A stretch of DNA of 64,000 nucleotides from Xanthomonas translucens pv. cerealis (GCF_006838285.1 NZ_CP038228.1:2728001-2792000), one strand, 5' to 3'; positions 26,532-35,553 are shown, numbered from the stretch's first letter. The notes: a model not told the origin generated them from the letters alone. A program made the numbers and translations.

Positions 26532-27725
26532 TCAACAAATATCGCCCGGCACCCGCACCCAGCCGTCCATCAGTACCCGCGCGCTGCGGCTCATGATCGC
26601 CTTGGTGACGCTCCACTGGCCGCCCCCCTGCTGCTGCGCTTCGGCGCCGACCCGCAAGGTGCCCGAAGGATGGCCGAAGCGCACCGCCTGACGTGCACCG
26701 CCGCCGGCCGCGCGGTTCACCAGCGTGCCCGGAATCGCCGCGGCGGTGCCGATCGCCACCGCGGCGGTGCCCATCATCGCGTGGTGCAGCTTGCCCATCG
26801 ACATCGCCCGCACCAGCAGGTCGATGTCGGCGGCGGCGACCGGCTTGCCGCTGGAGGCCACGTAGTCGGCCGGCGGCGCGACGAAGGCCAGCTTCGGCGT
26901 GTGCTGCCGCGTCGCCGCGTCTTGCAGCGTGGCGATCAGGCCCATGCGCAGTGCGCCATACGCGCGGATGGTCTCGAATCTGGCCAGCGCCTGCGCATCG
27001 CCGTTGATCGCGTCCTGCAGTTCGGTGCCGCGGTAGCCCAGCGCCTGCGCGTCGAGGAAGATGGTCGGGATGCCGGCGTTGATCAGGGTCGCTTCGAAGC
27101 TGCCCACGCCCGGCACGTCCAGCGTATCGACCAGGTTGCCGGTGGGAAACATCGCCCCGTCCGCGCCGTCCGCGTCCGCGGCCGGATCGAGGAAGTCGAG
27201 CTGGATCTCGGCCGCCGGGAAGGTCACCCCGTCCAGCTCGAAATCGCCGCTCTCCTGCACCGCGCCGGCCACGATCGGCACCTGCGCGAGGATGGTCTTG
27301 CCGATATTGGCCTGCCAGATCCGCACCGTGGCCATGCCGTCGTGCGGAATGCGCGCCGCATCGACCAGGCCGGCGGCGATCGCGAACGGCCCCACCGCCG
27401 CCGACAGGTTGCCGCAGTTGCCGCTCCAATCGACGAACGGGCGGTCGATCGCCACCTGCCCAAATAGATAGTCCACGTCGTGGTCGGCGCGCGTGCTCGG
27501 GGCCACGATCACCGTCTTGCTGGTGCTCGAGGTCGCCCCGCCCATGCCGTCGATCTGCTTGGCGTAGGGATCGGGACTGCCGATCACCCGCAGCAGCAGC
27601 GCATCGCGCGCCGCACCAGGCACCTGCGCGGCGGGCGGCAGATCCTGCAGGCGGAAGAACACGCCCTTGGAGGTGCCGCCGCGCATGTAGGTGGCGGGAA
27701 TGCGGAGTTGGGGAACGTGGGACAT
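26532..27725 (-). CDS. prpF: 2-methylaconitate cis-trans isomerase PrpF
   Basis: PrpF (397 aa) works with AcnD in the methylcitrate cycle: AcnD dehydrates 2-methylcitrate to 2-methyl-trans-aconitate and PrpF isomerises it to the cis form. Characteristic motifs are YMRGGTSKGVFF near the N-terminus, DGMGGATSSTSKT, VDWSGNCGNLSAAVGP (catalytic-cysteine region) and GHPSGTLRV near the end. The ATG at 27725 is preferred over one eight codons upstream since MSHVPQLRIPATYMRGG is family-typical. It is the last gene of the prp locus, separated from acnD by a toxin-antitoxin pair. Confidence 0.95.
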   Translation of the reverse strand: MSHVPQLRIPATYMRGGTSKGVFFRLQDLPPAAQVPGAARDALLLRVIGSPDPYAKQIDGMGGATSSTSKTVIVAPSTRADHDVDYLFGQVAIDRPFVDWSGNCGNLSAAVGPFAIAAGLVDAARIPHDGMATVRIWQANIGKTILAQVPIVAGAVQESGDFELDGVTFPAAEIQLDFLDPAADADGADGAMFPTGNLVDTLDVPGVGSFEATLINAGIPTIFLDAQALGYRGTELQDAINGDAQALARFETIRAYGALRMGLIATLQDAATRQHTPKLAFVAPPADYVASSGKPVAAADIDLLVRAMSMGKLHHAMMGTAAVAIGTAAAIPGTLVNRAAGGGARQAVRFGHPSGTLRVGAEAQQQGGGQWSVTKAIMSRSARVLMDGWVRVPGDIC

Positions 27726-27900
27726 GGCTTTTTTCCAATCGACGCGCAAGCGGCGAATAGCTCAAGGGTTGGCGGGAATCTCGGCCTCGACCCGCTGCGC
27801 CAGCAGGGTCAGGGACTCCTGCCAGCCGAGATGGCACGCGCGCAATGGCACGCGCTCATGACGCCGACGGAGGTGAAGCCAGTTCCGACAGCGCCACGAA

Positions 27901-27934
27901 AAATCCCGTGCGAAGCGTTGCAGCACGCCGCAGG
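27901..27934 (-). pseudogene. Duplicated fragment of the acnD 3' end
   Basis: These 34 bases match 28626-28659 near the acnD stop codon at 28 of 34 positions. They encode the same GVLQRFA-x-DF peptide that closes AcnD (GVLQRFAQDFLAASAT), here read as GVLQRFARDF. They lie on the far side of the ParDE module, so the module is bracketed by two copies of the acnD tail. A 70-codon frame (27762-27974) runs through it but shows no other recognisable sequence and is probably not a gene. Confidence 0.5.
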
Positions 27935-27952
27935 GCGACTTCTTCGACAGAT

Positions 27953-28270
27953 TCATGTCTCTTCCCCGATCCATGCCGGGATATCCCGCTGCACATGCAA
28001 AACGCGCCAGAGATCGATATGCGTCTGGCGTTGGACATGGAAGACCAGATACGGGAAACCTGTGAGAGGCCAGAATCGCATGTGCTGCAGCTTTAGTAAA
28101 ACGGCATGGCGACTGGAGCCGATACCCGGATGCCGTGCGATTGTCTTGATCGCCGCTTCAAGCGCATCGACGAACGCCAGTTCCAGTGTCGGGCCGCCTT
28201 GTTCGCCGTACCACGCCGCGGCCTCATCGGCATCGCGCCGCGCCAATGGCCGCCAGCGCACCGGCTTCAC
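27953..28270 (-). CDS. parE: ParE/RelE-superfamily toxin
   Basis: This 105-aa protein has the ParE-type beginning (RWRPLARRDADEAAAWYGEQ), the middle HPGIGSSRHAV and the ending FPYLVFHVQRQTHIDLWRVLHVQRD, a RelE/ParE fold pattern. ParE toxins poison DNA gyrase; RelE relatives cut mRNA. The start ATG overlaps the stop of the ParD-like gene by 4 bases, the classic antitoxin-toxin arrangement. It is inserted between acnD and prpF in the same orientation. Confidence 0.88.
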   Translation of the reverse strand: MKPVRWRPLARRDADEAAAWYGEQGGPTLELAFVDALEAAIKTIARHPGIGSSRHAVLLKLQHMRFWPLTGFPYLVFHVQRQTHIDLWRVLHVQRDIPAWIGEET

Positions 28271-28509
28271 TTGGCGGCAGCCCGATCCCGCGCGCGCTTG
28301 CGCATCGTGTCGAAGAAGTCGGGTTCCATCGCCATGGCCGGCCCGGAATTGGCGCCGTCCAGCAGCAGCCCGCGCAGCTTTTGCACATCGCGCTGCTGGC
28401 GGATCAACTCGCGCAGGTATTCGCTGCTGGAACCGTAGGCGTGTTCGGCGACCTGCTGGTCGACGAACTGCTTGAGCTCGTCGGGCAGGGAGATATTCAT
28501 GGTAGCCAT
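28267..28509 (-). CDS. parD: ParD-like ribbon-helix-helix antitoxin
   Basis: This 80-aa protein begins MATMNISLPDELKQFVDQQV, a ribbon-helix-helix DNA-binding strand and helix, followed by YGSSSEYLRELIRQQRDVQKL (cut short here), typical of ParD. The C-terminal part should wrap the toxin. Translation could start at 28509 or at the ATG three codons later (28500). It probably represses its own promoter in the gap after the acnD stop. Confidence 0.88.
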   Translation of the reverse strand: MATMNISLPDELKQFVDQQVAEHAYGSSSEYLRELIRQQRDVQKLRGLLLDGANSGPAMAMEPDFFDTMRKRARDRAAAK

Positions 28510-28603
28510 ACGCACTCCAATGGCAAAGATTGCCAAAGTCTGCATCGCCAAGCCGACAGGTGCAAGCCGCGACCGACGTCGCTTCCGAAGAACGCCCCAG
28601 ACA

Positions 28604-31216
28604 TCAGGTAGCGGACGCCGCGAGGAAATCCTGCGCAAAACGCTGCAGCACGCCGCCGGCCTCGTAGATCGCCAGTTCCTCGGCGGTGTCCAGGCGGCAG
28701 GTCACCGGCACCTCCACGCGCGTACCGTCAGCGCGGGCGATGGACAGCGTCAGCATCGCGCCGGGGGTGCGCGCGCCGAGCACGTCGAACACCTCGCTGC
28801 CGTCGATGCGCAGGGTCTTGCGCGTGGTGCCGGGCCGGAATTCCAGCGGCAGCACGCCCATGCCGACCAGGTTGGTGCGGTGGATGCGCTCGAAGCCCTC
28901 GGCCACGATCGCCTCGACTCCGGCCAGGCGTACGCCTTTGGCCGCCCAGTCGCGCGAGGAGCCCTGCCCGTAGTCGGCGCCGGCCACGATCAGCAGCGGT
29001 TGCTTGCGCGCCATATAGGTTTCGATCGCCTCCCACATGCGCAGCACCTGCCCTTCCGGCTCCAGCCGGGTCAGCGAACCGCGCTGCGGCTGGCCATCGA
29101 CCACGGCCATTTCGTTGAGCAATTGCGGATTGGCGAAGGTGGCGCGCTGCGCGGTGAGGTGATCGCCGCGGTGGGTGGCGTAGGAATTGAAGTCCTCTTC
29201 CGGCACGCCCATCCGCGTCAGGTATTCGCCGGCGGCGCTGTCGGCCAGGATCGCGTTGGACGGCGACAGATGGTCGGTGGTGATGTTGTCGCCGAGCACG
29301 GCCAGCGCGCGCATGCCGCGCAGCGTGCGTTCGCCGGCCAGCGCGCCTTCCCAGTACGGCGGGCGGCGGATATAGGTGCTCTGCGGGCGCCATGCGTACA
29401 GCGGCGCCACCTGCGCGGCGGCCAGTCCGCTGCGCGCGAACATCGGCTCGTAGACCTGGCGGAACTGTTCGGGCTTGACGCTGGCGGCGACGATCGCATC
29501 GATCTCCGCGTCGCTAGGCCACAGGTCCTTCAGCGTCACCGGCTGGCCGTCTTGGTCCACGCCCAGCACGTCCTTCTCGATGTCGAAGCGGATGGTGCCG
29601 GCGATCGCGTACGCCACCACCAGCGGCGGCGAAGCCAGGAACGCCTGCTTGGCGTAGGGATGGATGCGCCCGTCGAAATTGCGGTTGCCCGACAGCACCG
29701 CGGTGGCGTACAGGTCGCGCGCGATCACTTCCTGCTGGATCGCCGGATCCAACGCGCCGCTCATGCCGTTGCAGGTGGTGCAGGCGAAACCGACGATGCC
29801 GAAACCCAACTGTTCCAGCTCCGGCAGCAGCCCGGATGCTTCCAGATACAGCTGCACCGCCTTGGAGCCCGGCGCCAGCGAAGTCTTGACCCACGGCTTG
29901 CGCAGCAGCCCGCGCGCATTGGCGTTGCGCGCCAGCAGACCGGCGGCGATGACGTTGCGCGGATTGCTGGTGTTGGTGCAGCTGGTGATCGCGGCGATGA
30001 TCACCGCGCCGTCGGGCATCAGGCCTTGCGCCTGTTCGGCCTTGCCCGATGCCAGCTTGGCCTCGTCGGCGATGCCGCGCGCGGCCAGGTCGCTGGTCGC
30101 CACGCGCTTGTGCGGATTGGACGGGCCGGCCATGTTGCGGGTCACGCTGGACAGGTCGAACGGCAGCACGCGTTCGTACTGCGCCGCGGCCAGGTCGTCG
30201 GCCCACAGTCCGGCGGCCTTGGCATAGGTTTCCACCAGCGCGACCTGGGTATCGTCGCGGCCGGTCAGGCGCAGGTAGTCGATGGTCTGCCGGTCGATCG
30301 CGAACATCGCCGCGGTGGCGCCGAACTCCGGGGTCATGTTGGAGATCGTGGCGCGATCGCCCAAGGTCAGCGCCGCTGCGCCTTCGCCGTGGAACTCCAG
30401 ATACGCGCCGACCACCTTCTGCGCACGCAGGAATTCGGTCAGCGCCAGCACCACGTCGGTAGCGGTGATGCCCGGCTGCGGCCGCCCGCGCAGCGCCACG
30501 CCGACGATGTCCGGCAGCCGCATCCACGACGCACGCCCGAGCATCACGCTCTCCGCTTCCAGCCCGCCGACGCCGATCGCCAGCACGCCCAGCGCGTCCA
30601 CGTGCGGGGTGTGGCTGTCGGTGCCCACGCAGGTATCCGGGAACGCCACGCCATCGCGTACCTGCACCACCGGCGACATCTTCTCCAGATTGATCTGGTG
30701 CATGATCCCGTTGCCCGGCGGAATCACATCGACGTTCTCGAACGCGCGCTTGGTCCAGTCGATGAAGTGGAAGCGGTCTGCGTTGCGGCGGTCTTCCACC
30801 GCGCGGTTCTTGGCGAACGCAGCGCGGTCGAAGCCGCCGAACTCCACCGCCAGGGAATGGTCCACGATCAGCTGCGTCGGCACCACCGGATTGACCTGCG
30901 CCGGATCCCCGCCGCGCTCGGCGATCGCATCGCGCAGCCCGGCCAGATCCACCAGCGCGGTCTGGCCGAGGATGTCGTGGCACACCACGCGCGCCGGGAA
31001 CCACGGGAAATCCAGGTCGCGGCGCCGTTCGATCAGCTGCGTCAGCGAGGCGTCCAGTGTGGCCGGATCGCAGCGCCGTACCAGATTCTCGGCGAACACC
31101 CGCGAGGTGTACGGCAGCGTGGCATAGGCACCGGGGCGGAGCGCATCGACCGCAGCGCGCGCATCGAAGTAATGCAGCGAAGTGCCGGGCAGAGGTTTGC
31201 GGTAGTGGCTGTTCAT
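28604..31216 (-). CDS. acnD: Fe/S-dependent 2-methylisocitrate dehydratase AcnD
   Basis: AcnD (870 aa) is an aconitase-family [4Fe-4S] enzyme that dehydrates 2-methylcitrate in propionate catabolism. The cluster-binding cysteines are visible in ITSCTNTSNP and FACTTCNGMSG. Active-site segments include VGTDSHTPHVDALG, GSGS-type DYGQGSSRDWAAKG and the swivel-domain ending. Its presence with prpF, rather than prpD, defines the AcnD/PrpF version of the pathway. It is separated from prpC by a 214-bp gap filled with an inverted-repeat element. Confidence 0.96.
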   Translation of the reverse strand: MNSHYRKPLPGTSLHYFDARAAVDALRPGAYATLPYTSRVFAENLVRRCDPATLDASLTQLIERRRDLDFPWFPARVVCHDILGQTALVDLAGLRDAIAERGGDPAQVNPVVPTQLIVDHSLAVEFGGFDRAAFAKNRAVEDRRNADRFHFIDWTKRAFENVDVIPPGNGIMHQINLEKMSPVVQVRDGVAFPDTCVGTDSHTPHVDALGVLAIGVGGLEAESVMLGRASWMRLPDIVGVALRGRPQPGITATDVVLALTEFLRAQKVVGAYLEFHGEGAAALTLGDRATISNMTPEFGATAAMFAIDRQTIDYLRLTGRDDTQVALVETYAKAAGLWADDLAAAQYERVLPFDLSSVTRNMAGPSNPHKRVATSDLAARGIADEAKLASGKAEQAQGLMPDGAVIIAAITSCTNTSNPRNVIAAGLLARNANARGLLRKPWVKTSLAPGSKAVQLYLEASGLLPELEQLGFGIVGFACTTCNGMSGALDPAIQQEVIARDLYATAVLSGNRNFDGRIHPYAKQAFLASPPLVVAYAIAGTIRFDIEKDVLGVDQDGQPVTLKDLWPSDAEIDAIVAASVKPEQFRQVYEPMFARSGLAAAQVAPLYAWRPQSTYIRRPPYWEGALAGERTLRGMRALAVLGDNITTDHLSPSNAILADSAAGEYLTRMGVPEEDFNSYATHRGDHLTAQRATFANPQLLNEMAVVDGQPQRGSLTRLEPEGQVLRMWEAIETYMARKQPLLIVAGADYGQGSSRDWAAKGVRLAGVEAIVAEGFERIHRTNLVGMGVLPLEFRPGTTRKTLRIDGSEVFDVLGARTPGAMLTLSIARADGTRVEVPVTCRLDTAEELAIYEAGGVLQRFAQDFLAASAT

Positions 31217-31250
31217 GGCTGGCTACAGTAGAAGAAAGCGAAGAAGACCT

Positions 31251-31425
31251 CTTCTCCCATCGGGAGAAGGTGCCCCGAAGGGGCGGATGAGGGTACGGGC
31301 GAAGCCTCATGCGAATGAGAGCCCACATGAAGCGGATGAGGACACGAACGAAGCCTGGTCCAACCAAACGCCACGAGGCTGCGCCCGTACCCTCACCCCC
31401 GACCCCTCTCCCGATGGGAGAGGGG
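31251..31425. repeat. Composite inverted-repeat element between prpC and acnD
   Basis: The element has hairpins at both ends: CTTCTCCC-ATC-GGGAGAAG (31251-31269) and CCCCTCTCCC-GAT-GGGAGAGGGG (31403-31425). Inside these is a 13-base perfect inverted repeat, GAGGGTACGGGCG (31289-31301) with CGCCCGTACCCTC (31382-31394), plus a GCCCCGAAGGGGC hairpin (31272-31284). Total size is about 175 bp with no coding capacity, like a MITE or dispersed intergenic repeat. Confidence 0.75.
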
Positions 31426-31430
31426 AGACT

Positions 31431-32597
31431 TCAGCTGCGTCGGTCGATCGGCACGAAGGTCTGATCCTCCGGCCCGGTGTAGTTCGCGCTGGGGCGGATG
31501 ATCTTGCCGTCGATGCGCTGCTCGATGATGTGCGCGCTCCAGCCGGCGGTGCGTGCGATCACGAACAGCGGCGTGAACATCGCAGTCGGCACGCCCATCA
31601 TGTGGTAGCTGACCGCGCTGAACCAATCCAGGTTCGGGAACATCTTCTTGATCTCCCACATCACCGCTTCCAGGCGCTCGGCGATGTCGTACATCTTGCG
31701 GCTGCCCTGCGCGTCGGACAGCTCGCGCGCCACGTCCTTGATCACCTGGTTGCGCGGGTCGGACACGGTGTACACCGGATGGCCGAAGCCGATGATCACT
31801 TCCTTGCGCGCGACCCGCGCGCGGATGTCGGCTTCCGCCGCGTCGGGCGTGCCGTAGCGCTTCTGCACCTCAAACGCGACCTCGTTGGCGCCGCCGTGCT
31901 TGGGGCCGCGCAGCGCGCCGATGCCGCCGGCGATGGCGCTGTACATGTCGCTGCCGGTGCCGGCGATGACCCGGCAGGCGAAGGTGGATGCGTTGAACTC
32001 ATGCTCGGCGTAAAGGATCAGACTGGTGTGCATCGCCTGCACCCACTCCTCGTGCGGCTTGAAGCCGTGCAGCAGGTGCAGGAAATGGCCGCCGATCGAA
32101 TCGTCGTCGGTTTCCACCTCGATGCGCTTGCCGTTGTGGCTGTAGTGGTACCAGTACAGCAGCATCGAGCCCAGCGACGCCATCAGTTTGTCGGCGATGT
32201 CGCGCGCGCCGGGATGGTTGTGGTCGTCCTTCTCCGGCTGCACGCAGCCGAGCACCGACACGCCAGTGCGCATCACATCCATCGGATGCGCCGACGGCGG
32301 CAGTTGCTCCAGCGCCGCCTTGACCGCCGCCGGCACCCCGCGCAGCGAACGCAGCCTGGCCTTGTAGCCGCGCAACTCGCTGTTGCTGGGCAGCTTGCCG
32401 TGCACCAGCAAATAGGCGATCTCCTCGAACTGGCTGCTGCGCGCCAGATCCAGGATGTCGTAGCCGCGGTAGTGCAGGTCGTTGCCGCTGCGGCCCACCG
32501 TGCACAGCGCGGTGTTGCCGGCGGCGGTACCGGACAGGGCCACCGATTTCTTCGGCTTGAAGGGCGTGGCGTTCTGCGGGGCGGTCGTGTCGTTCAT
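31431..32597 (-). CDS. prpC: 2-methylcitrate synthase
   Basis: PrpC (388 aa) condenses propionyl-CoA with oxaloacetate. Citrate-synthase active-site segments are complete: [27 protein letters not shown] and [14 protein letters not shown], with [11 protein letters not shown] near the end. The ATG at 32597 follows the family ([21 protein letters not shown]); the frame extends 14 codons further but without recognisable sequence. It is downstream of prpB and the DUF1003 gene on the same strand. Confidence 0.96.
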   Translation of the reverse strand: MNDTTAPQNATPFKPKKSVALSGTAAGNTALCTVGRSGNDLHYRGYDILDLARSSQFEEIAYLLVHGKLPSNSELRGYKARLRSLRGVPAAVKAALEQLPPSAHPMDVMRTGVSVLGCVQPEKDDHNHPGARDIADKLMASLGSMLLYWYHYSHNGKRIEVETDDDSIGGHFLHLLHGFKPHEEWVQAMHTSLILYAEHEFNASTFACRVIAGTGSDMYSAIAGGIGALRGPKHGGANEVAFEVQKRYGTPDAAEADIRARVARKEVIIGFGHPVYTVSDPRNQVIKDVARELSDAQGSRKMYDIAERLEAVMWEIKKMFPNLDWFSAVSYHMMGVPTAMFTPLFVIARTAGWSAHIIEQRIDGKIIRPSANYTGPEDQTFVPIDRRS

Positions 32598-32639
32598 TGG
32601 AAAATCTCCCGGATGTTCGCGGTCGTGTCGGCGTAGCAA

Positions 32640-33251
32640 TCAGCGCACGGAGACGTCCGGCGGCAAGCCGCCAGCGCGCTCGAGCAATTGCTGCAGCATG
32701 GCGATCTGGCGGTTCTGCAGCTCGACCAGCGTCGCCCAGTCCTGCTCGCGCAGCTGGTTGAGCTTCTCGTGCACCTGCAGGATCTCCAGCTCGGATTTGA
32801 TGTTCACTTCGTAATCGTTCTGCGCGCGCAGGCGGTCCACCGCGGCCTGGCGGTTCTGGCTCATCATGATCACCGGCGCCTGGATCGCGGCCAGGCACGA
32901 CAGGCACAGGTTGAGCAGGATGTAGGGATACGGATCGAAGCCGCCGCCCAGCACCACGCTGTTGAGCACGATCCACAACAGCAGGCACACGCCGAAGGAG
33001 ATGATGAAACTCCAGCTGCCGCCGACTTCGGCCACGCGGTCGGCGATGCGCTCGCCCAGCGAACGGTCGTGATCGGCCTGCTTGACGATGTCGCGCGCCA
33101 CGTGGCGTTTGGCGATGAAACGCTCCACCACCTCGCGCTCGGCGTCGGGCAGTTTCTCCAGCTCGGTCTGCAGCAACTGCCGCGCGGTCTGGCGGCGGTC
33201 GATGCGGTCGATGCGGCCGTGTGGCGGCGTGGTACCGGCGTGGATGTTCAT
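32640..33251 (-). CDS. DUF1003 membrane protein within the prp locus
   Basis: This 203-aa protein contains the DUF1003 core: a helical cytoplasmic N-terminus (residues 1-75), two membrane helices (about 80-100 and 110-130, WSFIISFGVCLLLWIVLNSV region) and a conserved APVIMMSQNRQAAVDRLRA followed by a long coiled-coil-prone tail (about 145-195). The family's function is unknown. It sits 31 bp after prpB and 42 bp before prpC, so it is almost certainly co-transcribed with propionate catabolism genes. Confidence 0.9.
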   Translation of the reverse strand: MNIHAGTTPPHGRIDRIDRRQTARQLLQTELEKLPDAEREVVERFIAKRHVARDIVKQADHDRSLGERIADRVAEVGGSWSFIISFGVCLLLWIVLNSVVLGGGFDPYPYILLNLCLSCLAAIQAPVIMMSQNRQAAVDRLRAQNDYEVNIKSELEILQVHEKLNQLREQDWATLVELQNRQIAMLQQLLERAGGLPPDVSVR

Positions 33252-33282
33252 GGACGTGCTCGGGCAGGGGAACCGGCGTGGA

Positions 33283-34170
33283 TCATGCGCCCTTGCCGGC
33301 GAACAAGGCGTCCAGGCGCTGCTCGAAGGCGTGGTAGCCGATGCGTTCGTACAGTTCCTCGCGGGTCTGCATCGTGTCCACCACGTTGTGCTGGTGGCCG
33401 TCGCGGCGGATCGCCGTATACACCGCCTCGGCGGCCTTGTTGGCGGCGCGGAACGCCGACAGCGGGAACAACTGGATCGCCACCCCGGCCTGGGCCAGTT
33501 CGTCGCGGCTGAATAACGGGGTCTTGCCGAATTCGGTGATGTTGGCCAGCACCGGTACCTGCACCGCGTCGACGAAACGGCGGTAGGTGTCCAGGTCGTC
33601 GGCGGCCTCGGCGAAGATGCCGTCGGCGCCGGCCTCCACGCAAGCGATGGCGCGCGCGATCGCCGCGTCCACGCCGTCCACCTGGATCGCATCGGTGCGC
33701 GCGATCAGGAAGAAATCGGCATCGGTCCTGGCATCGGCCGCGGCCTTGACCCGGTCGGCCATCTCGCCCTGGCTGACGATCTCCTTGCCGGGGCGGTGGC
33801 CGCAGCGCTTGGCGCCGACCTGGTCCTCGATATGGCAGGCGGCCGCGCCGGCCTTGATCAGCGACTTGATGGTGCGCTCGATGTTGAACGCGCTCGGGCC
33901 GAAGCCGGTGTCGATGTCCACCAGCAGCGGCAGGTCGCAGACATCGGTGATGCGGCGCACGTCGATCAGCACGTCGTCCAGGGTGTTGATGCCCAGGTCC
34001 GGCAGGCCCAGCGACCCGGCGGCGACCCCGCCGCCGGACAGGTAGATCGCCCGATAGCCGGCACGCTGCGCCAGCAGTGCATGGTTGGCGTTGATCGCGC
34101 CGATCACCTGCAGCGGCGATTCGGCGGCCAACGCGGCGCGGAAACGGGCGCCGGCGGAAACGTGCGACAT
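33283..34170 (-). CDS. prpB: Methylisocitrate lyase
   Basis: PrpB (295 aa) splits 2-methylisocitrate into pyruvate and succinate, the last step of the methylcitrate cycle. It has the PEP-mutase/isocitrate lyase fold with the metal-binding [20 protein letters not shown] (catalytic-cysteine loop KRCGH) and LIARTDA. The ATG at 34170 with an AGGAG site is preferred to a longer open frame. It is the first gene of the prp operon and divergent from the HTH-citrate synthase fusion. Confidence 0.97.
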   Translation of the reverse strand: MSHVSAGARFRAALAAESPLQVIGAINANHALLAQRAGYRAIYLSGGGVAAGSLGLPDLGINTLDDVLIDVRRITDVCDLPLLVDIDTGFGPSAFNIERTIKSLIKAGAAACHIEDQVGAKRCGHRPGKEIVSQGEMADRVKAAADARTDADFFLIARTDAIQVDGVDAAIARAIACVEAGADGIFAEAADDLDTYRRFVDAVQVPVLANITEFGKTPLFSRDELAQAGVAIQLFPLSAFRAANKAAEAVYTAIRRDGHQHNVVDTMQTREELYERIGYHAFEQRLDALFAGKGA

Positions 34171-34249
34171 GACGGACTCCTGAGAAGAGCGGCGGCCCGC
34201 GCAGGACCGTTTCGCGATGCCTTCCAATCTGGCACTCTCGGTCGCGCCG

Positions 34250-34273
34250 ATCAATCTTGATTCAATCAATCAA
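34250..34273. promoter_or_regulatory. Operator-like TTGAT/ATCAA repeats in the prpB / HTH-citrate synthase divergent promoter
   Basis: ATCAATCTTGAT (34250-34261) is a perfect inverted repeat, and TTGATTCAATCAA (34257-34269), overlapping it, is another, followed by a further TCAA. The cluster is 18 bp before the fusion-gene ATG and 80 bp before the prpB ATG, in the only region both genes share. It is a good candidate binding site for the HTH domain of the adjacent gene (inference). Confidence 0.55.
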
Positions 34274-34290
34274 CCTATCAACGGATCGCC

Positions 34291-35526
34291 ATGCCCAGCA
34301 CCGCCGACCGCAACCTGATCTGCGCCGCCGAGGCCTGCGCCCTGCTCGGCGTCCGCAGCGCCACGCTGTACGCCTACGTGAGCCGCGGCCTGCTCAGTTC
34401 GCGCGCCGGCAGCGACCACCGCAGCCGCACCTATCTGCGCGCGGAGGTCGAGCGCCTGGCGCAGCGCAAGCGCGCCGGCCGCGGTGCAGCGCGCGGCGCC
34501 GCGCAGAGCCTGGACCGCGGCCTGCCGGTGCTGGAGACGCGGATCTCGCTGATCCGCCCCGACAGCCCCTACTACCGCGGGCGCTCGGCGGTCGCCGCGG
34601 TGCGCGCAGGCGCCGGCCTGGAAGACATCGCAAGGTTGCTGTGGGAGTGCCAGGACGAAGACCCGTTCGCCACGGCCGCGGTCGCGCCGTGGCCGCCACG
34701 CGTGGCCCCCCTGGCCGGCGACGCCACCCTGCCGCCGCTGGAGCGCGCCATGGCCTGCATCCCGCTGCTGGCCCTGGAGCTGCGCCAGCCGCTCAACGCC
34801 GCGCCGACGGTGCGCCGCGAGATCGCCGCCACCTTGCTGCGGCAGAACGCGGCGCTGCTGGTCGGCACCGCGCCGGACACCCGTCCGGTGCACCGCCTGA
34901 TCGCCGACCACTGGCGCCCCGGCGATGCCGACTTCGCCGAACTGGTGCGTGCCACCCTGGTGCTGTGCGCCGACCACGAACTCAACGTCTCGGCCTTCGC
35001 CGCGCGTGTGGTCGCTTCCACCGGCGCGCCGCTGCACGCCACCGTCAGCGCCGGCCTGGCCGCGCTGTCCGGCCCGCGCCATGGCGGCGCCACCGCCCGC
35101 GCCCACGCCCTGCTGCGCGATGCACAGGACGCCACCGACACGGCCGCCTTCGTCGCCGAACGCTGGCAGCGCGGCGACGACCTGCCCGGCTTCCACCACG
35201 CGCTCTATCCGCACGGCGACCCACGCGCGGCCGAAGCGTTGCGCCTGCTGCGCGAACGCTGCGGCCAGCATCCGCAGATGCGGCATGTGGAAACGGTGCT
35301 CGCCGCGGCGCAGGACTGCAGCGGCCAGGCGCCCAACATCGACGGCATGCTCGCAGCGCTGTGCCTCATCCACGACCTGCCCGCCGCCCACGCCCTGGTC
35401 CTGTTCGCCGCCGCCCGGCTGTCCGGCTGGCTGGCGCATGCGCTGGAACAGCAGGCGCTGGGCAAGCTGATCCGCCCGCGCGCGCGCTATGCCGGGGTGA
35501 TGCCCGATGGCGTGGCGTCGGGCTGA
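34291..35526 (+). CDS. HTH domain-citrate synthase fusion, candidate regulator of the prp operon
   Basis: This 411-aa protein joins an N-terminal MerR/excisionase-like HTH (residues 8-60, ending in a helix rich in Arg/Lys) to a complete citrate-synthase fold. Catalytic positions are kept relative to the PrpC encoded nearby: H229 (ADHELNVS), H264 (GPRHGG), H303 (GFHHALYPHGDPR), D351 (NIDGML) and R376, so the domain may still bind or turn over oxaloacetate and an acyl-CoA. It is divergent from prpB in the place usually held by the sigma-54 activator PrpR, which is absent from this window. It may be an enzyme-derived sensor of the pathway (inference) or a second methylcitrate synthase with a vestigial DNA-binding domain. 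Confidence 0.8.
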   Translation: MPSTADRNLICAAEACALLGVRSATLYAYVSRGLLSSRAGSDHRSRTYLRAEVERLAQRKRAGRGAARGAAQSLDRGLPVLETRISLIRPDSPYYRGRSAVAAVRAGAGLEDIARLLWECQDEDPFATAAVAPWPPRVAPLAGDATLPPLERAMACIPLLALELRQPLNAAPTVRREIAATLLRQNAALLVGTAPDTRPVHRLIADHWRPGDADFAELVRATLVLCADHELNVSAFAARVVASTGAPLHATVSAGLAALSGPRHGGATARAHALLRDAQDATDTAAFVAERWQRGDDLPGFHHALYPHGDPRAAEALRLLRERCGQHPQMRHVETVLAAAQDCSGQAPNIDGMLAALCLIHDLPAAHALVLFAAARLSGWLAHALEQQALGKLIRPRARYAGVMPDGVASG

Positions 35527-35528
35527 GT

Positions 35529-35553
35529 GGGGCGCCTGCGCAGCAGGCGCCCC
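35529..35553 (+). terminator. Terminator-like hairpin after the HTH-citrate synthase gene
   Basis: An 11-bp perfect stem (GGGGCGCCTGC with GCAGGCGCCCC) has a 3-base loop and starts 3 bases after the stop codon. There is no T-tract, so intrinsic termination is uncertain. Confidence 0.5.

Noticed and set aside
27762..27974. 70-codon minus-strand frame between prpF and parE as a gene
   Set aside because: It has no recognisable domain, and its only match is the short duplicated acnD tail.
35529..35553. Hairpin after the HTH-citrate synthase gene as a full intrinsic terminator
   Set aside because: The stem is perfect but no T-tract follows, so it is listed only as terminator-like with low confidence.
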